Below, piece after piece: positions 8,679 through 18,964 of a stretch of DNA of 64,000 bases. The notes beneath the pieces were generated by a model. It worked only from the letters and a program-made list of their open reading frames with translations, had not been told where the DNA came from and searched no databases. Position 1 is the first letter of the stretch. Each line of letters opens with the position of its first letter. This stretch comes from DAOUTY01 sp964453665 (lineage in GTDB: Bacteria > Chloroflexota > Dehalococcoidia > SZUA-161): NCBI GenBank assembly GCA_964453665.1, contig CAYVQT010000008.1:5579-69578 (forward strand), given 5' to 3'. The translations under genes and the position numbers were made by a program.

Positions 8679-11600
8679 TTAGATCGGGCTTTCCGATTTT
8701 GAGTCGGTAGCCGGGTCGTCCTTATCTACAACTTCTTCTGCCTCGGTTTCTTCTGAATTGGCTTCCGGCTCGTCCACCGAGGCTGTTTCCTGCTCGTCAG
8801 GCGCTATCTCCTCCAGCTTATCCTCCGGGGCTGTTTCCTGCTCGTCTGGAGCTGCATCCTCCGACTCGTCCTGTATGGCTGTTTCCTGTTCGTCCAGCGC
8901 TGTCTCCTCCAGTTTATCCTCCGGGGCTGGTTCCTGCTCGTCAGGCGCTATCTCCTCCAGCTTATCCTCCAGGGCTGTTTCCTGCTCGTCTGGAGCTGTC
9001 TCTTCCGACTCATCCTCCGGGGCTGGTTCCTGCTCGTCAAGCGCTGTCTCTTCCAATTCACCTTCCAGCAGAGGCACTGCCATGCTTCTTTCGGCAGCCT
9101 TTGATATCTCACTCCGGGCTGGTATGAGCTTGCCGATGATGACGTTTTCTTTAAGCCCCGTTAGCCTGTCGATGCTTCCCATGACCGCAGCCTCGGTTAG
9201 CACTCTGGTTGTCTCCTGGAATGATGCCTTTGCCAAGAAGCTGTCAGTGTTCAACGATGCCCTGGTGATTCCCAGTAGCACTGGTTGTGCCGTAGCAGGC
9301 TCCCCGCCTTCAGCGAGTACCTTGGCATTGATATCCTCGTACGCCAGGCTGTCTACCAGCTCTCCCGGCAAGAGGCCGCTATCTCCGGGGGAATCGACCT
9401 TAACCTTGCGCAGCATCTGGCGAACTATGATCTCGATGTGCTTGTCGTTAATATTCACTCCTTGGGAACGGTAGACCTTCTGCACTTCATCCACCAGGTA
9501 TCTCTGCACCGCTTCACGGCCCATTATACGGAGGGTATCCTGGGGATGAACCAAGCCTTCTGTAAGCTGCTGTCCTGCCTCAACCCTGGCGCCGTTCTCC
9601 GCAAGAATTGGAGTCATTGGGGATAACACGTATTCACGTTCCTCCCGTTCCTCATACAGTATTGATAATTTCTTGCCGCGAATTTCCACCTTGCCTCCTA
9701 CAGGGGCAATGAGTGGAGGCGCCACTTCAGTCGCCGTTTCGTCCTCGGAAGCAATTGGCCGTGCCAGAACAGTTGCAGCTTCAACCTGCTGATTCTTTTC
9801 CACCAGCACCTCGTAGCCCTTGGGAATGGAGTACTCGTCCCGGTAGATCTCGGAACTGATGACCTTGATTTTTCGTCCTTCTTCGGTACGGCTGATCTCG
9901 ACTACGCCCTCGATCTCCGAAATAACGGCCTGGCCTTTGGGGGCTCTCGCTTCGAAGAGTTCCTCTACGCGGGGCAGGCCGCTGGTGATGTCCAGCCCGG
10001 CAACGCCGCCGGTGTGGAAGGTACGCATGGTAAGCTGGGTCCCCGGCTCGCCTATACTCTGGGCAGCGATAATCCCCACAGCTTCCCCTGTAGGCACTAA
10101 CTGACCCCTTGCGAGGCTTCTTCCATAGCAGAACTGGCAAATGCCACGACGCGACTGGCAGGTGAGCGGAGATCTTACTTGAACTCTGGTGATACCAGCC
10201 CGTGCGATCTCATCCGCGCCTGCCTCGTCAATCATTTCATTTCGGTCTACGATGATCTCGCCACTTTCAGGATGGGCAACCGGACTGGAAGCGATCCGGC
10301 CTAAGATGCGCTCGGAAAGGGACGCCAACATGCTCTTCTCCGGTGACTCGGAAAGCCAGATGCCTGATAGAGTCCCGCAGTCCTCTTCATTGACAATCAC
10401 CTCCTGGGACACATCAATGAGCCTTCTGGTGAGATAGCCGCTGTCAGACGTCCTCAGCGCTGTGTCAGCCAGACCTTTGCGAGCGCCATGGGTGGAGATG
10501 AAGTACTCCAATACCGCTAGCCCCTCTCTGAAACTGGCTTTGATGGGCAGGTCGATAATTCTGCCCGATGGGTCGGTCATCAAACCTCTCATCCCGGCCA
10601 TTTGCCTGATCTGGGAGATGTTTCCCTTGGCTCCGGAAGATGCCATCAGATATATTGGACTGTACTTGTCCATAGACTGTTCCAGCGCAACCTGAAGATC
10701 ATCAGTTGCCTGGGTCCAGACCGTCACTGCGCTATTGTATCGCTCATCTTCAGTGATCAACCCGCGCTGGAACTGCTTCTCAGTATCAGCGATCTTTCCT
10801 TCCGCTTCCTCTAAAATATTCTTCTTTTCCTTGGGCACCTCGATGTCATGGACAGCAATGGTGATACCTGACTTGGTGACGTACCGAAAACCGAGCCGCT
10901 TGATATTGTCCACCATAGTAGCTGTATCCTCGTTACCAAGGAGCCTGTAGCATTCAGCGACAATATCCTTCAACGCCTTCTTACCCATAATCTGGTTGCG
11001 AAAGCCGAGTTCCTTAGGCAGAATTTCGTTGAAAATGATGCGGCCAACGCTGGTCTTCAGTCGCTTTGCACCGTTAATTTGCTCCCTGACCTCGATTTCG
11101 GCTCTGAGGTCAACGATGTCCAGCTGATGGGCGAGCTTGGCTTCGTCTGGGTTGCTGAAGATCATACCCTCGCCCTTCATCCCGGGCTTTATCATGGTCA
11201 GGTAGTAGCAGCCCAGTACAATGTCTAAGGTTGGTGCCACCACAGGCTCCCCGGAACTGGGCAGCATCATGTTATAGATGCTGAGCATTACTTTGTTCGC
11301 CTCTTCCATTGCGGCCTTCGATAGTGGCACGTGAACCGCCATCTGGTCGCCGTCGAAGTCAGCGTTAAAAGCTACGCAGACCAGTGGATGTATCTGGATA
11401 GCGCTGCCGTCGATGAGCACTGGCTGGAATGCCTGAATACCCAATCTGTGCAGCGTAGGCGCGCGGTTGAGGAAAACAGGGCGCTCCTTGACTACATCCT
11501 CCAGTATGTCCCAAACCTCCGGTTTGGCCCGCTCCACGATTCGCTTGGCGCTTCTGATATTGAGGGCCAGCCCCCGGCCGACCAGCCTCCGCATAATGAA

Positions 11601-12926
11601 GGGCTTGAACAACTCCAGGGCCATCCTCTTGGGCAGACCGCACTGATGGAGCTTCAACTCGGGGCCCGCTACAATCACGGACCTGCCACTATAGTCCACA
11701 CGTTTGCCGAGGAGATTCTGCCTGAACCTTCCCTGTTTGCCTCGCAACATATCTGAGAGAGACTTCAGCTTGTGGTTATTTCCAGTAACCACAGCCCTGC
11801 CCCGGCGTCCATTATCTATCAGGGAGTCGACTGCTTCCTGGAGCATGCGTTTCTCGTTGCGTATGATTATCTCCGGCGCGCCAATCTCCAGCAGCCGCCG
11901 CAGGCGGTTATTGCGATTAATCACCCTGCGGTAGAGGTCGTTCAGGTCACTTGTGGCAAACCTTCCGCCATCGAGCTGGACCATGGGGCGTAACTCCGGG
12001 GGTAAAACGGGGAGCACTGTGAGGATCATCCATTCCGGCTTGTTCCCGCTCTTACGGAAGCCCTCGACGACCCTCAGCCTTTTAATTGCCTTCTTGCGTC
12101 GCTGTCCCGAACTCAAGGCAGCCTCTTGGTAAAGCTCTTGGCGCATCTGCTCCAGATCGAGTTGGCCGAGGATTTCGAGCATGGCCTCAGCCCCCATGTC
12201 GGCACTGAAGACATCTTCCCATCTGTGTTTCAGGTCGCGATATCTGCCCGCGCTCAGCAGGCCTTGGAATATGAGTTCGTCGAGCTCCTCGATTCTTGCT
12301 CTGAATTCGTTCTCGAGTCGTTTCTTATCGTCCTCGAACCGCTGTTGTAAATTACTTATGTCTTGCAGGACTTTCTCCTTATCCTCCTCCGAATTATCCT
12401 GCGATTTCAACTCTTCGATCTTCTCGGCCAGCAGCCTTTCCCTCTCCGCTAGCTCTTGGGACAGGTCATCCCGAAGCTGCCTTATCGCCTGCCGCTTTTT
12501 CTCTTCATCCACACGGGTAATAATGAACTTGGCGAAGTAAATCACCTGCTCCAGATTGCGGGGCGATATATCCAGCAGTAAACCCATGCGGCTGGGCGTC
12601 CCCTTAACGAACCAGATATGGCTGACCGGAGCTGCCAGCGTGATGTGTCCCATACGCTCTCTCCTGACCTTGGAGCGAGCCACTTCGACACCGCATTTGT
12701 CGCAGACGATTCCTTTATAACGTACCTTCTTGTATTTGCCACAGTAGCACTCGAAGTCTTTGGTTGGGCCGAATATTTTCTCGCAGAAGAGGCCATCCTT
12801 CTCCGGCTTCAGGGTACGATAGTTGAGGGTTTCAGGCTTGGTAACCTCACCATAGGACCATCCCCTGATCTGTTCTGGTGAGGCTAATGATATACGAACG
12901 GTAGTGAAGTCGTTTACTTCGAGCAT
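8679..12926 (-). CDS. rpoC: DNA-directed RNA polymerase beta' subunit
   Basis: 1415 residues. Catalytic Mg-binding motif NADFDGD at 521-527. The N-terminal zinc site CYCGKYKK..CDKC lies around 60-78, and the C-terminal zinc cysteines appear in CQSRRGICQFCYGRS. Bridge-helix and trigger-loop regions are intact. It follows rpoB with a one-base overlap (TAATG), so the two are translationally coupled. Unusual: after the normal end of the protein (LIPARSEISKAAERSM) there is a roughly 140-residue acidic tail made of six 16-residue repeats (see the repeat entry) followed by a Glu/Asp/Ser-rich end. The enzyme core is certain; the role of the tail is unknown. Confidence 0.97.
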   Translation of the reverse strand: MLEVNDFTTVRISLASPEQIRGWSYGEVTKPETLNYRTLKPEKDGLFCEKIFGPTKDFECYCGKYKKVRYKGIVCDKCGVEVARSKVRRERMGHITLAAPVSHIWFVKGTPSRMGLLLDISPRNLEQVIYFAKFIITRVDEEKKRQAIRQLRDDLSQELAERERLLAEKIEELKSQDNSEEDKEKVLQDISNLQQRFEDDKKRLENEFRARIEELDELIFQGLLSAGRYRDLKHRWEDVFSADMGAEAMLEILGQLDLEQMRQELYQEAALSSGQRRKKAIKRLRVVEGFRKSGNKPEWMILTVLPVLPPELRPMVQLDGGRFATSDLNDLYRRVINRNNRLRRLLEIGAPEIIIRNEKRMLQEAVDSLIDNGRRGRAVVTGNNHKLKSLSDMLRGKQGRFRQNLLGKRVDYSGRSVIVAGPELKLHQCGLPKRMALELFKPFIMRRLVGRGLALNIRSAKRIVERAKPEVWDILEDVVKERPVFLNRAPTLHRLGIQAFQPVLIDGSAIQIHPLVCVAFNADFDGDQMAVHVPLSKAAMEEANKVMLSIYNMMLPSSGEPVVAPTLDIVLGCYYLTMIKPGMKGEGMIFSNPDEAKLAHQLDIVDLRAEIEVREQINGAKRLKTSVGRIIFNEILPKELGFRNQIMGKKALKDIVAECYRLLGNEDTATMVDNIKRLGFRYVTKSGITIAVHDIEVPKEKKNILEEAEGKIADTEKQFQRGLITEDERYNSAVTVWTQATDDLQVALEQSMDKYSPIYLMASSGAKGNISQIRQMAGMRGLMTDPSGRIIDLPIKASFREGLAVLEYFISTHGARKGLADTALRTSDSGYLTRRLIDVSQEVIVNEEDCGTLSGIWLSESPEKSMLASLSERILGRIASSPVAHPESGEIIVDRNEMIDEAGADEIARAGITRVQVRSPLTCQSRRGICQFCYGRSLARGQLVPTGEAVGIIAAQSIGEPGTQLTMRTFHTGGVAGLDITSGLPRVEELFEARAPKGQAVISEIEGVVEISRTEEGRKIKVISSEIYRDEYSIPKGYEVLVEKNQQVEAATVLARPIASEDETATEVAPPLIAPVGGKVEIRGKKLSILYEEREEREYVLSPMTPILAENGARVEAGQQLTEGLVHPQDTLRIMGREAVQRYLVDEVQKVYRSQGVNINDKHIEIIVRQMLRKVKVDSPGDSGLLPGELVDSLAYEDINAKVLAEGGEPATAQPVLLGITRASLNTDSFLAKASFQETTRVLTEAAVMGSIDRLTGLKENVIIGKLIPARSEISKAAERSMAVPLLEGELEETALDEQEPAPEDESEETAPDEQETALEDKLEEIAPDEQEPAPEDKLEETALDEQETAIQDESEDAAPDEQETAPEDKLEEIAPDEQETASVDEPEANSEETEAEEVVDKDDPATDSKSESPI
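8769..9056 (-). repeat. Six tandem 48-bp repeats encoding the acidic RpoC tail
   Basis: Residues 1291-1386 of RpoC divide into six 16-residue units of the form LEEIAPDEQEPAPEDK, with variants such as SEETAPDEQETALEDK and LEETALDEQETAIQDE. The underlying DNA is a 48-bp in-frame tandem array; units differ by a few substitutions and alternate between two subtypes (ending DK or DE), which suggests duplication of a pair of units. The tail is strongly acidic and Pro-containing, so probably disordered. Confidence 0.85.
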
Positions 12927-15900
12927 TACTCACTCTCCTCAAATCCGGCCAGATTTATCCCCAGTCTAGGGGCTTCTGCTACAGATTCCATCAGGCTTGT
13001 TACCCTCTCCTCGTCCTCATTGAGCACCTCAATAGCCAATCCCAGGCTTTGTAGCTCCTTGACCAGCACCTTGAACGATTCCGGTACCCCTGCTTCCAGT
13101 ATATCTTCGCCGTTGACTATAGCCTCGTAGGTTTTGACCCTCCCCACAATGTCGTCGGATTTGACAGTGAGCATCTCCTGAAGGTTATGGGCAGCGCCAT
13201 AGGCTTCCAGTGCCCATACTTCCATCTCGCCGAAACGCTGACCGCCGAACTGAGCTTTGCCGCCTAGCGGCTGCTGAGTTATCAACGAATAGGGACCTGT
13301 GGACCGGGCGTGGATTTTATCCTCTACCAGATGGATTAGCTTCATCATGTAGATATAGCCTACGGTCACCGGGTGGTCGAGAGGTTCACCTGAACGTCCA
13401 TCGTAAAGCAATGTCTTGCCAAAGATGGGGGGGGACAGTCCCTTCTCGTGACTGATGTCTTCCAGGGTCCTGCTTATCTCTTCGGCACTCAGAGCGGCGG
13501 CGTCTACGCCCATCTCTTCCAGCCATAGTCGAACGCAGACCTGCCTTGCTTCGCCTTTAACCTCTTCGCTGAAAATCTTCTCAGCGTCGTAGCCGCGCTC
13601 GGCGAGCCAGGATTTAGCTTGCTCCAGGTTGACGGTAGTTTCCCCATTGTAACCCCAATCGACTGCCTCAGCCTTGCGCACAATCCACGCCCTCGCCAGC
13701 GCGTCTTCGAGCGATGCATCGTCAGCGCCGTCGAAGACCGGAGACATTGCCTTGAAGCCGAGGCTTTTTGCTGCCCATCCCAGGTGGGTTTCCAGGAGCT
13801 GTCCTATATTCATTCGAGACGGGACACCCAGCGGACTGAGTATGATATCGACCGGTCGTCCGTCGGGGAGGAAGGGCATATCCTCCGCTGGCACAATACG
13901 CGCAATTACCCCTTTATTGCCGTGACGCCCGGCCATTTTGTCGCCCTCGCAGACCTTTCGCATTTGAGCGACAAACACCCGCACCATCTGGTTGACTCCC
14001 GGCGGCAGGTCGTGGTTATCATCACGTGTGAGAACACTGACATCGATTACCTTACCATATTCACCGTGCGGCACTCTTAGGGAGGTATCCTTAACCTCGC
14101 GAGCCTTTTCGCCGAAAATGGCCCGAAGGAGCTTCTCTTCAGCGGTGAGCCCTCTTTCGCCTTTAGGGGTAATCTTACCTACCAGGATGTCGCCAGACCC
14201 GACTTCGGCGCCTACTCGTATAATGCCAAATTCATCGAGATGACGCAGGCTTTCCTCTCCTATGTTAGGTATATCCCGGGTTATCTCCTCGGGGCCCAAT
14301 TTTGTGTCCCTGGCCTCAATTTCGTATTTCTCGATGTGGATTGATGTGAACCTATCCTCCTTGACCATGTTCTCGGAGATGACAATAGCGTCCTCAAAGT
14401 TGTATCCTTCCCAGCTCAGGAAAGCGCAAAGGATGTTTTGCCCCAGAGCGAGCTCGCCTCCTTCTGTGGACGAGCCGTCTGCCAGTACCTGACCCTGCTT
14501 GACACGATCTCCTTTGCTCACGACCGGTCTTTGGTTGATGCAAGTCCCCTGGTTTGAACGGGCAAACTTGGTTAAGGAGAGCGATTGCTCCTTCTCCTTG
14601 TCATACCTGAGCACAATCTCATTAGCAGAGATTGACGTTATCTCTCCGTCATAGGGGGCGAAAAGCACTTGGCCGCTGTCACGAGCCGCTTCTTTTTCCA
14701 TGCCGGTGGCTATCAGTGGTGACTGTGGAATGATAAGAGGAACTGCCTGGCGTTGCATGTTTGAACCCATTAAAGCCCGGTTCGCATCATCGTGCTCCAG
14801 AAACGGTATCAGCGAGGTGGTTACACTCACGATTTGCCTCGGAGATACGTCGACAAAGTTAACCCTGCCCGGTAACTCTAGCGAAAACTTCTTACCATGC
14901 CTTACCTCGACTTTGTCTTCGATGAACTCGTTATTCGCATCAAACAGGGTGTTGGCCTGAGCGATTACGTAGTTTTCTTCCTCATCCGCAGAAAGATATT
15001 TAATTTCCTGGGAGACGAAAGGCTTGATCTTGATTGGTTGTTTGGAGAGTCTTGAGATTCTGTGAATCATCTCCGAAGTAACCACAGATCCCGCTTCTGC
15101 CACGACGGTACCCTTAGCGTTGGTTACATCCTCGGCAAGCGTTCTGCCCAGGAGATCGGGCGAATCGTTGCCAAGCTCCCTTATTACTCTTCGATAAGGA
15201 GTCTCTATGAAACCGTATTCGTTAACTCTGGCATAGGTGGCTAGAGAGCCAATGAGACCGATATTTGGTCCCTCAGGGGTTTCAATTGGACATATCCTGC
15301 CATAGTGAGACAGATGGACATCGCGTACATCGAAACCAGCCCGCTCCCGTGATAGACCTCCGGGCCCTAACGCTGATAGTCGGCGCTTGTGGGTTAGCTC
15401 TGCAAGAGGGTTTGTCTGGTCCATGAATTGAGATAGCTGGGAGCTGCCGAAGAACTCTCTTATAGCGGCTACCACGGGGCGACTGTTTACCAGCGTACTT
15501 GGAGTCGCCGTGTCCGGTGGTAACAAACTCATGCGCTCCTTTACCACTCGCTCCATACGGAGCAGCCCGACACGGATCTGATTCTGCAACAGCTCTCCTA
15601 CCGCGCGCACCCGGCGGTTGCCCAGGTGGTCGATATCGTCAGGTTCATCCTCCCCGTTATTGAGCATTATAATTTGGCGTAAAATCGACACGATGTCCTC
15701 TTTACCCAGAACCCTCTGGGCAGGCGTTTGCTCTAAGCCCAGCCGTTTACTGAGCTTATAGCGCCCCACCTTGCCCAGATCGTAGCGCCGGGGGTTGAAG
15801 AAAAGGGCATTTATTAGTGCGCGAGCATTGTCGATTGTGGGAGGGTCTCCGGGTCTTAGCCGCCTGTAGAGATCGATTAAGGCCTCATGCTCGTTCTTGA

Positions 15901-16684
15901 CCGCTGGCTCACGTTCGATAGTGGTCTGGATGTAGCTGTGGTCGGAGTTAGTGTCCACATCAGCGAAGAGAGCCATCAGTTCATCATCGGAACCATAGCT
16001 GTGCTCGGGGTCGCTGATGGCACGTATCAGGGTGGTTACCGGGATCTTTCGTTTTCGGTCAACCTTAACCGAGATCAGGTCGTGACTGCTGGTCTCGAAC
16101 TCCAGCCATGCGCCGCGGTTGGGTATTAGTTTGGCGGAACACAGTCTTCGTCCAGTGGCCGGATCCTCGTCGAGGGTGAAGTAAACACCCGGGGAGCGAA
16201 CCAACTGGCTCACCACTACTCGTTCAGCCCCATTGACGATAAATGTGCCCTTAGGGGTCATCAGGGGGAAATCCCCCATAAATATATCTTGCTCTTTGAT
16301 CTCCCCCGTCTCCTTGATAACCAACTGTACCTTTACCTTTAGCGGCATGGCATAGGTAACATCGCGGTCATAGCATTCGTGCTCCGAGTACTTAGCGGCA
16401 GACCACATGTGGGCCCAAAAGGATTTCTCGTCCTCAAATTCCGGTAAATCAGCGGTGCTGCCAAACCCGTAGCTTGGGAAATGGAGCTCGTAACGGTTTC
16501 CGGTGAAGTCCTTAATTGGCGAGAGCTCATCGAATAATTCCTTGAGTCCACCGCCGAGGGAAGGGTCACAGACCCAGCGATAGGACTCCTGCTGAATCTG
16601 GATGAGGTTGGGTGTTTCTAGAAGATGGGGTATTCTGGCATAGGATTTCCTCGACCCCGTGTATCGGGACATTTCCAAAGTCAT
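12926..16684 (-). CDS. rpoB: DNA-directed RNA polymerase beta subunit
   Basis: 1252 residues. Hallmarks include the rifampicin pocket SSQLSQFMDQTNPLAELTHK with wild-type-like residues, GRICPIETPEGPNIGLIGSL, the catalytic-domain segments EGYNFEDAIVIS and GRHGNKGVIARI, and the C-terminal clamp segment AQFGGQRFGEMEVWALEAYG. The beta subunit forms the catalytic core with beta'. The gene starts 123 bp downstream of a recognisable sigma-70-type -10 box and overlaps rpoC by one base. The ribosomal protein genes rplJL, often upstream of rpoB, are not present here; rpoB is the first gene of its transcript. Confidence 0.97.
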   Translation of the reverse strand: MTLEMSRYTGSRKSYARIPHLLETPNLIQIQQESYRWVCDPSLGGGLKELFDELSPIKDFTGNRYELHFPSYGFGSTADLPEFEDEKSFWAHMWSAAKYSEHECYDRDVTYAMPLKVKVQLVIKETGEIKEQDIFMGDFPLMTPKGTFIVNGAERVVVSQLVRSPGVYFTLDEDPATGRRLCSAKLIPNRGAWLEFETSSHDLISVKVDRKRKIPVTTLIRAISDPEHSYGSDDELMALFADVDTNSDHSYIQTTIEREPAVKNEHEALIDLYRRLRPGDPPTIDNARALINALFFNPRRYDLGKVGRYKLSKRLGLEQTPAQRVLGKEDIVSILRQIIMLNNGEDEPDDIDHLGNRRVRAVGELLQNQIRVGLLRMERVVKERMSLLPPDTATPSTLVNSRPVVAAIREFFGSSQLSQFMDQTNPLAELTHKRRLSALGPGGLSRERAGFDVRDVHLSHYGRICPIETPEGPNIGLIGSLATYARVNEYGFIETPYRRVIRELGNDSPDLLGRTLAEDVTNAKGTVVAEAGSVVTSEMIHRISRLSKQPIKIKPFVSQEIKYLSADEEENYVIAQANTLFDANNEFIEDKVEVRHGKKFSLELPGRVNFVDVSPRQIVSVTTSLIPFLEHDDANRALMGSNMQRQAVPLIIPQSPLIATGMEKEAARDSGQVLFAPYDGEITSISANEIVLRYDKEKEQSLSLTKFARSNQGTCINQRPVVSKGDRVKQGQVLADGSSTEGGELALGQNILCAFLSWEGYNFEDAIVISENMVKEDRFTSIHIEKYEIEARDTKLGPEEITRDIPNIGEESLRHLDEFGIIRVGAEVGSGDILVGKITPKGERGLTAEEKLLRAIFGEKAREVKDTSLRVPHGEYGKVIDVSVLTRDDNHDLPPGVNQMVRVFVAQMRKVCEGDKMAGRHGNKGVIARIVPAEDMPFLPDGRPVDIILSPLGVPSRMNIGQLLETHLGWAAKSLGFKAMSPVFDGADDASLEDALARAWIVRKAEAVDWGYNGETTVNLEQAKSWLAERGYDAEKIFSEEVKGEARQVCVRLWLEEMGVDAAALSAEEISRTLEDISHEKGLSPPIFGKTLLYDGRSGEPLDHPVTVGYIYMMKLIHLVEDKIHARSTGPYSLITQQPLGGKAQFGGQRFGEMEVWALEAYGAAHNLQEMLTVKSDDIVGRVKTYEAIVNGEDILEAGVPESFKVLVKELQSLGLAIEVLNEDEERVTSLMESVAEAPRLGINLAGFEESE

Positions 16685-16806
16685 GGTTCAATACCTCTCA
16701 GAAAGGGAGATTATAAAAAGGGAGTAATGTAGACGCAGTAAGCCCTAGAGCTTGGAATTTTGGAGATAAGCTGGGAAAAAGAGAAGGTTCCATCCCGCAA
16801 AAGCGT

Positions 16807-16835
16807 ATGCTAACATCTCTAAATGCATTTGTCAA
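16807..16835 (-). promoter_or_regulatory. Sigma-70-type promoter of rpoBC
   Basis: On the minus strand TTGACA (16830-16835) and TAGCAT (16807-16812) are separated by exactly 17 bp. The -35 is a perfect consensus and the -10 matches four of six. The predicted start leaves a leader of about 115 nt before the rpoB ATG. The 303-bp gap around it (16685-16987) contains no other feature I can support. Confidence 0.75.
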
Positions 16836-16987
16836 TAGGTGAATCCAGAAAATTTCTGATAAGTCGGCCAAATGGTCAATCGCTATTGAACATGCAGACG
16901 TATTCTGCGTTTCAGGCATTCTCTGCTGGAGAACTTTATTGAATGTAAGACTGATTCAACCTTTGCGTGGCCATTCTTGGTGCTTCT

Positions 16988-17710
16988 TTACCCTTGCCCT
17001 TGGGTAAATTCATCCAGGGCCTCTTCCCCATTTTCATCTGTCTGCATATCTGTGGCATCATTCTCACCCTCTGGGGAACCTGGCGTTCTACCGCCCAGTA
17101 GCTGGGAAAGCTTTTTAGCGAAACCTTTGGCGGGACTCGGCTCCTCTCCGTCGGCTCTTGCCGTTACTGTAGCCTCTTCACTCTGTGGCTGGCGATTAGC
17201 TTCCAGTTCCGCCAGAGCTACTTGCTCCCGGCCAAGGGCCTTTTCGGCGTCGCTATGATACTGCTCTATCTGCCCTGCTTGCTGTTTAACCCTCAGCTCC
17301 AGGCGAAGCTGGTATTGCTTATTCTCTTGCACCAATCTCCTTCTTTCCAGAGCCCTTTCTGTCCTCATTATGAGGTCGTCCAGGTTGAAAGGTTTGGTCA
17401 GGTAGTCATATGCCCCCCGCTTCATTGATTCAACGGCCGTTTGAATGTCGGACACAGCCGTAACCATGATCACGCACGTATCCGGGTGGTCGGTGAGCAT
17501 CTTGGGCAGCACCTCCATTCCCGACATCCCCGGCATCTTGATGTCCATGAAAACAAGGTCGAAATCCTGCATGAAAGCCTTCCAGAGCGCATCTTTGCCG
17601 TCGACTGCGACTACGCAATCGTAGCCCTGTGACTGCAGTTTACGGCAAAGGATATCCCTGATAGACTCCTCGTCATCAACTATCAATATTGTTCCTCTGC
17701 GTTCCTCCAT
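16988..17710 (-). CDS. Response-regulator receiver protein with coiled-coil, no DNA-binding domain
   Basis: 240 residues. N-terminal CheY-like receiver: acidic pocket VDDEE (11-15), phosphoacceptor Asp56 in VFMDIKMP, conserved Thr in MVTA and Lys106 in LTKPF. After residue 120 there is a Gln/Glu/Arg-rich helix (ERRRLVQENKQYQLRLELRV) that looks like a coiled coil, then a low-complexity acidic tail. No helix-turn-helix or enzymatic output is present, so it probably signals by protein-protein contact. No kinase gene is adjacent. Confidence 0.8.
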   Translation of the reverse strand: MEERRGTILIVDDEESIRDILCRKLQSQGYDCVVAVDGKDALWKAFMQDFDLVFMDIKMPGMSGMEVLPKMLTDHPDTCVIMVTAVSDIQTAVESMKRGAYDYLTKPFNLDDLIMRTERALERRRLVQENKQYQLRLELRVKQQAGQIEQYHSDAEKALGREQVALAELEANRQPQSEEATVTARADGEEPSPAKGFAKKLSQLLGGRTPGSPEGENDATDMQTDENGEEALDEFTQGQG

Positions 17711-18058
17711 CTCACACTCCCTGTATGTTGCCTATTTTGATCGTGAAAAGCGGGGCAGCTATCTCCTTGAGATTGTTTTCTGGCATGCGTGGCCTGTTAT
17801 CATTAGACGCCATTTTGATATAATCGCCCACTTTTAACCCGGTAGAAAAGACAATCGTTTGCAGCATACTACATAAACATTAGCTCAGGTTCTACTGGCT
17901 GGGCAATAGTAATATCTGGTGGTTCGCAGTAGGAAAATAGTCGGATACGGAGTCAGTTGGGACAATACAACTGCCCTGGGAAAGCCGAGCCTTTTCGGGG
18001 CATTACATAACCTTCGTCATGTACAGTTACAGGCAAAGTATAAGTGCCGTTCGATAAC
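17711..18058. other. 348-bp gap with no supported feature
   Basis: This stretch lies between the receiver gene and agmatinase, both on the minus strand. I see no convincing gene, RNA, promoter box pair or hairpin in it; the reading frames across it are short and lack family resemblance. Confidence 0.5.
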
Positions 18059-18937
18059 TCACCGTGTGAGTATGGCATATCCCATAAGTTTATAGGCCAG
18101 TTTGGCGGCGAGGAAGGCGCAGGCGTTCGGTCCTTCCTGAGGGCAAAGCTCCATGATGTCGAAGCCAACGATTTGTTTGCTATCGGCTACTGCGCGCAGC
18201 AATTCCAGCACCTGTTGCCAGCTTAGTCCGCCCGGCTCAGGGGTTCCTACAGCTGACATAATTGCGGGGTCGAGCACATCAAGGTCGATCGAGATATACA
18301 CTTGAGGCGATAGGGTGGGGAGGCCCCTGGCGGCAAAGTCTGGACCGGTTGAGGCTCCGGCATAAAATGGCTCTATTTTGCGTTTGCTTAGAAACTCGTG
18401 TTCCTCTCGACTGAGGCTGCGAATGCCTGCATGGACAACCGGGCAGACCTCCCAGACCCGTCGCATTACGCAGGCATGGCTGTATTTCGTGCCTTGATAT
18501 TGATCGCGCAGGTCAGCGTGAGCATCCAGATGTAATACCGAGAGTTCGGGGTACTTTTCTCGATAGGCTTTAACTGTGCCCAGTGTGAGTGAATGCTCGC
18601 CGCCCAGCATGGCCAGGAGTTTCCCTTTATCAAGTAAATCTCCTGCTATTTGGTAGATTCGTTCTACCATCGGTTCGGGGCCGCTCATAACTGGCTGCGC
18701 TTCGGGGAGGGTATAGATGCCTGCTTCGCTTATTTCCCGGTCCAGCTCTGTGTCGTATAGCTCCAGATATTGTGAGGCGTCTATAATTGCTTGTGGCCCA
18801 TCCCTCGTGCCGCTCTTGTACTCCGTTGTGCTGTCGTAGGGTACAGGTAAAACTACGACTTTCGCCTGTTCGAAGGTGACGGCGTGAGGAGATATGCCGG
18901 CAAAAGCCCTTGGGGGTAGAAAAAACTCATCGCTCAC
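18059..18937 (-). CDS. speB: Agmatinase / ureohydrolase family protein
   Basis: 292 residues. Binuclear Mn-hydrolase of the arginase fold. Metal ligands are visible in GGEHSLTLG, HLDAHADLRD (the DAHxD motif) and SIDLDVLDPA (DxD). Agmatinase converts agmatine to putrescine and urea. The adjacent upstream gene (28 bp away) is AdoMet decarboxylase, so a polyamine role is favoured over arginase or guanidinobutyrase, though the substrate cannot be proved from sequence. A spermidine synthase gene is not in the window. Confidence 0.85.
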   Translation of the reverse strand: MSDEFFLPPRAFAGISPHAVTFEQAKVVVLPVPYDSTTEYKSGTRDGPQAIIDASQYLELYDTELDREISEAGIYTLPEAQPVMSGPEPMVERIYQIAGDLLDKGKLLAMLGGEHSLTLGTVKAYREKYPELSVLHLDAHADLRDQYQGTKYSHACVMRRVWEVCPVVHAGIRSLSREEHEFLSKRKIEPFYAGASTGPDFAARGLPTLSPQVYISIDLDVLDPAIMSAVGTPEPGGLSWQQVLELLRAVADSKQIVGFDIMELCPQEGPNACAFLAAKLAYKLMGYAILTR

Positions 18938-18964
18938 TTGATTCGTCCTGGCCGGTGAGACGAT

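Noticed and set aside
8758..9474. Long plus-strand frame (238 codons) opposite the RpoC tail
   Set aside because: It is a Ser/Cys-rich shadow of the acidic rpoC repeat; no ribosome site and no family resemblance.
16698..16919. 73-codon minus-strand frame upstream of rpoB
   Set aside because: It overlaps the rpoB promoter and leader; no family resemblance or ribosome site.
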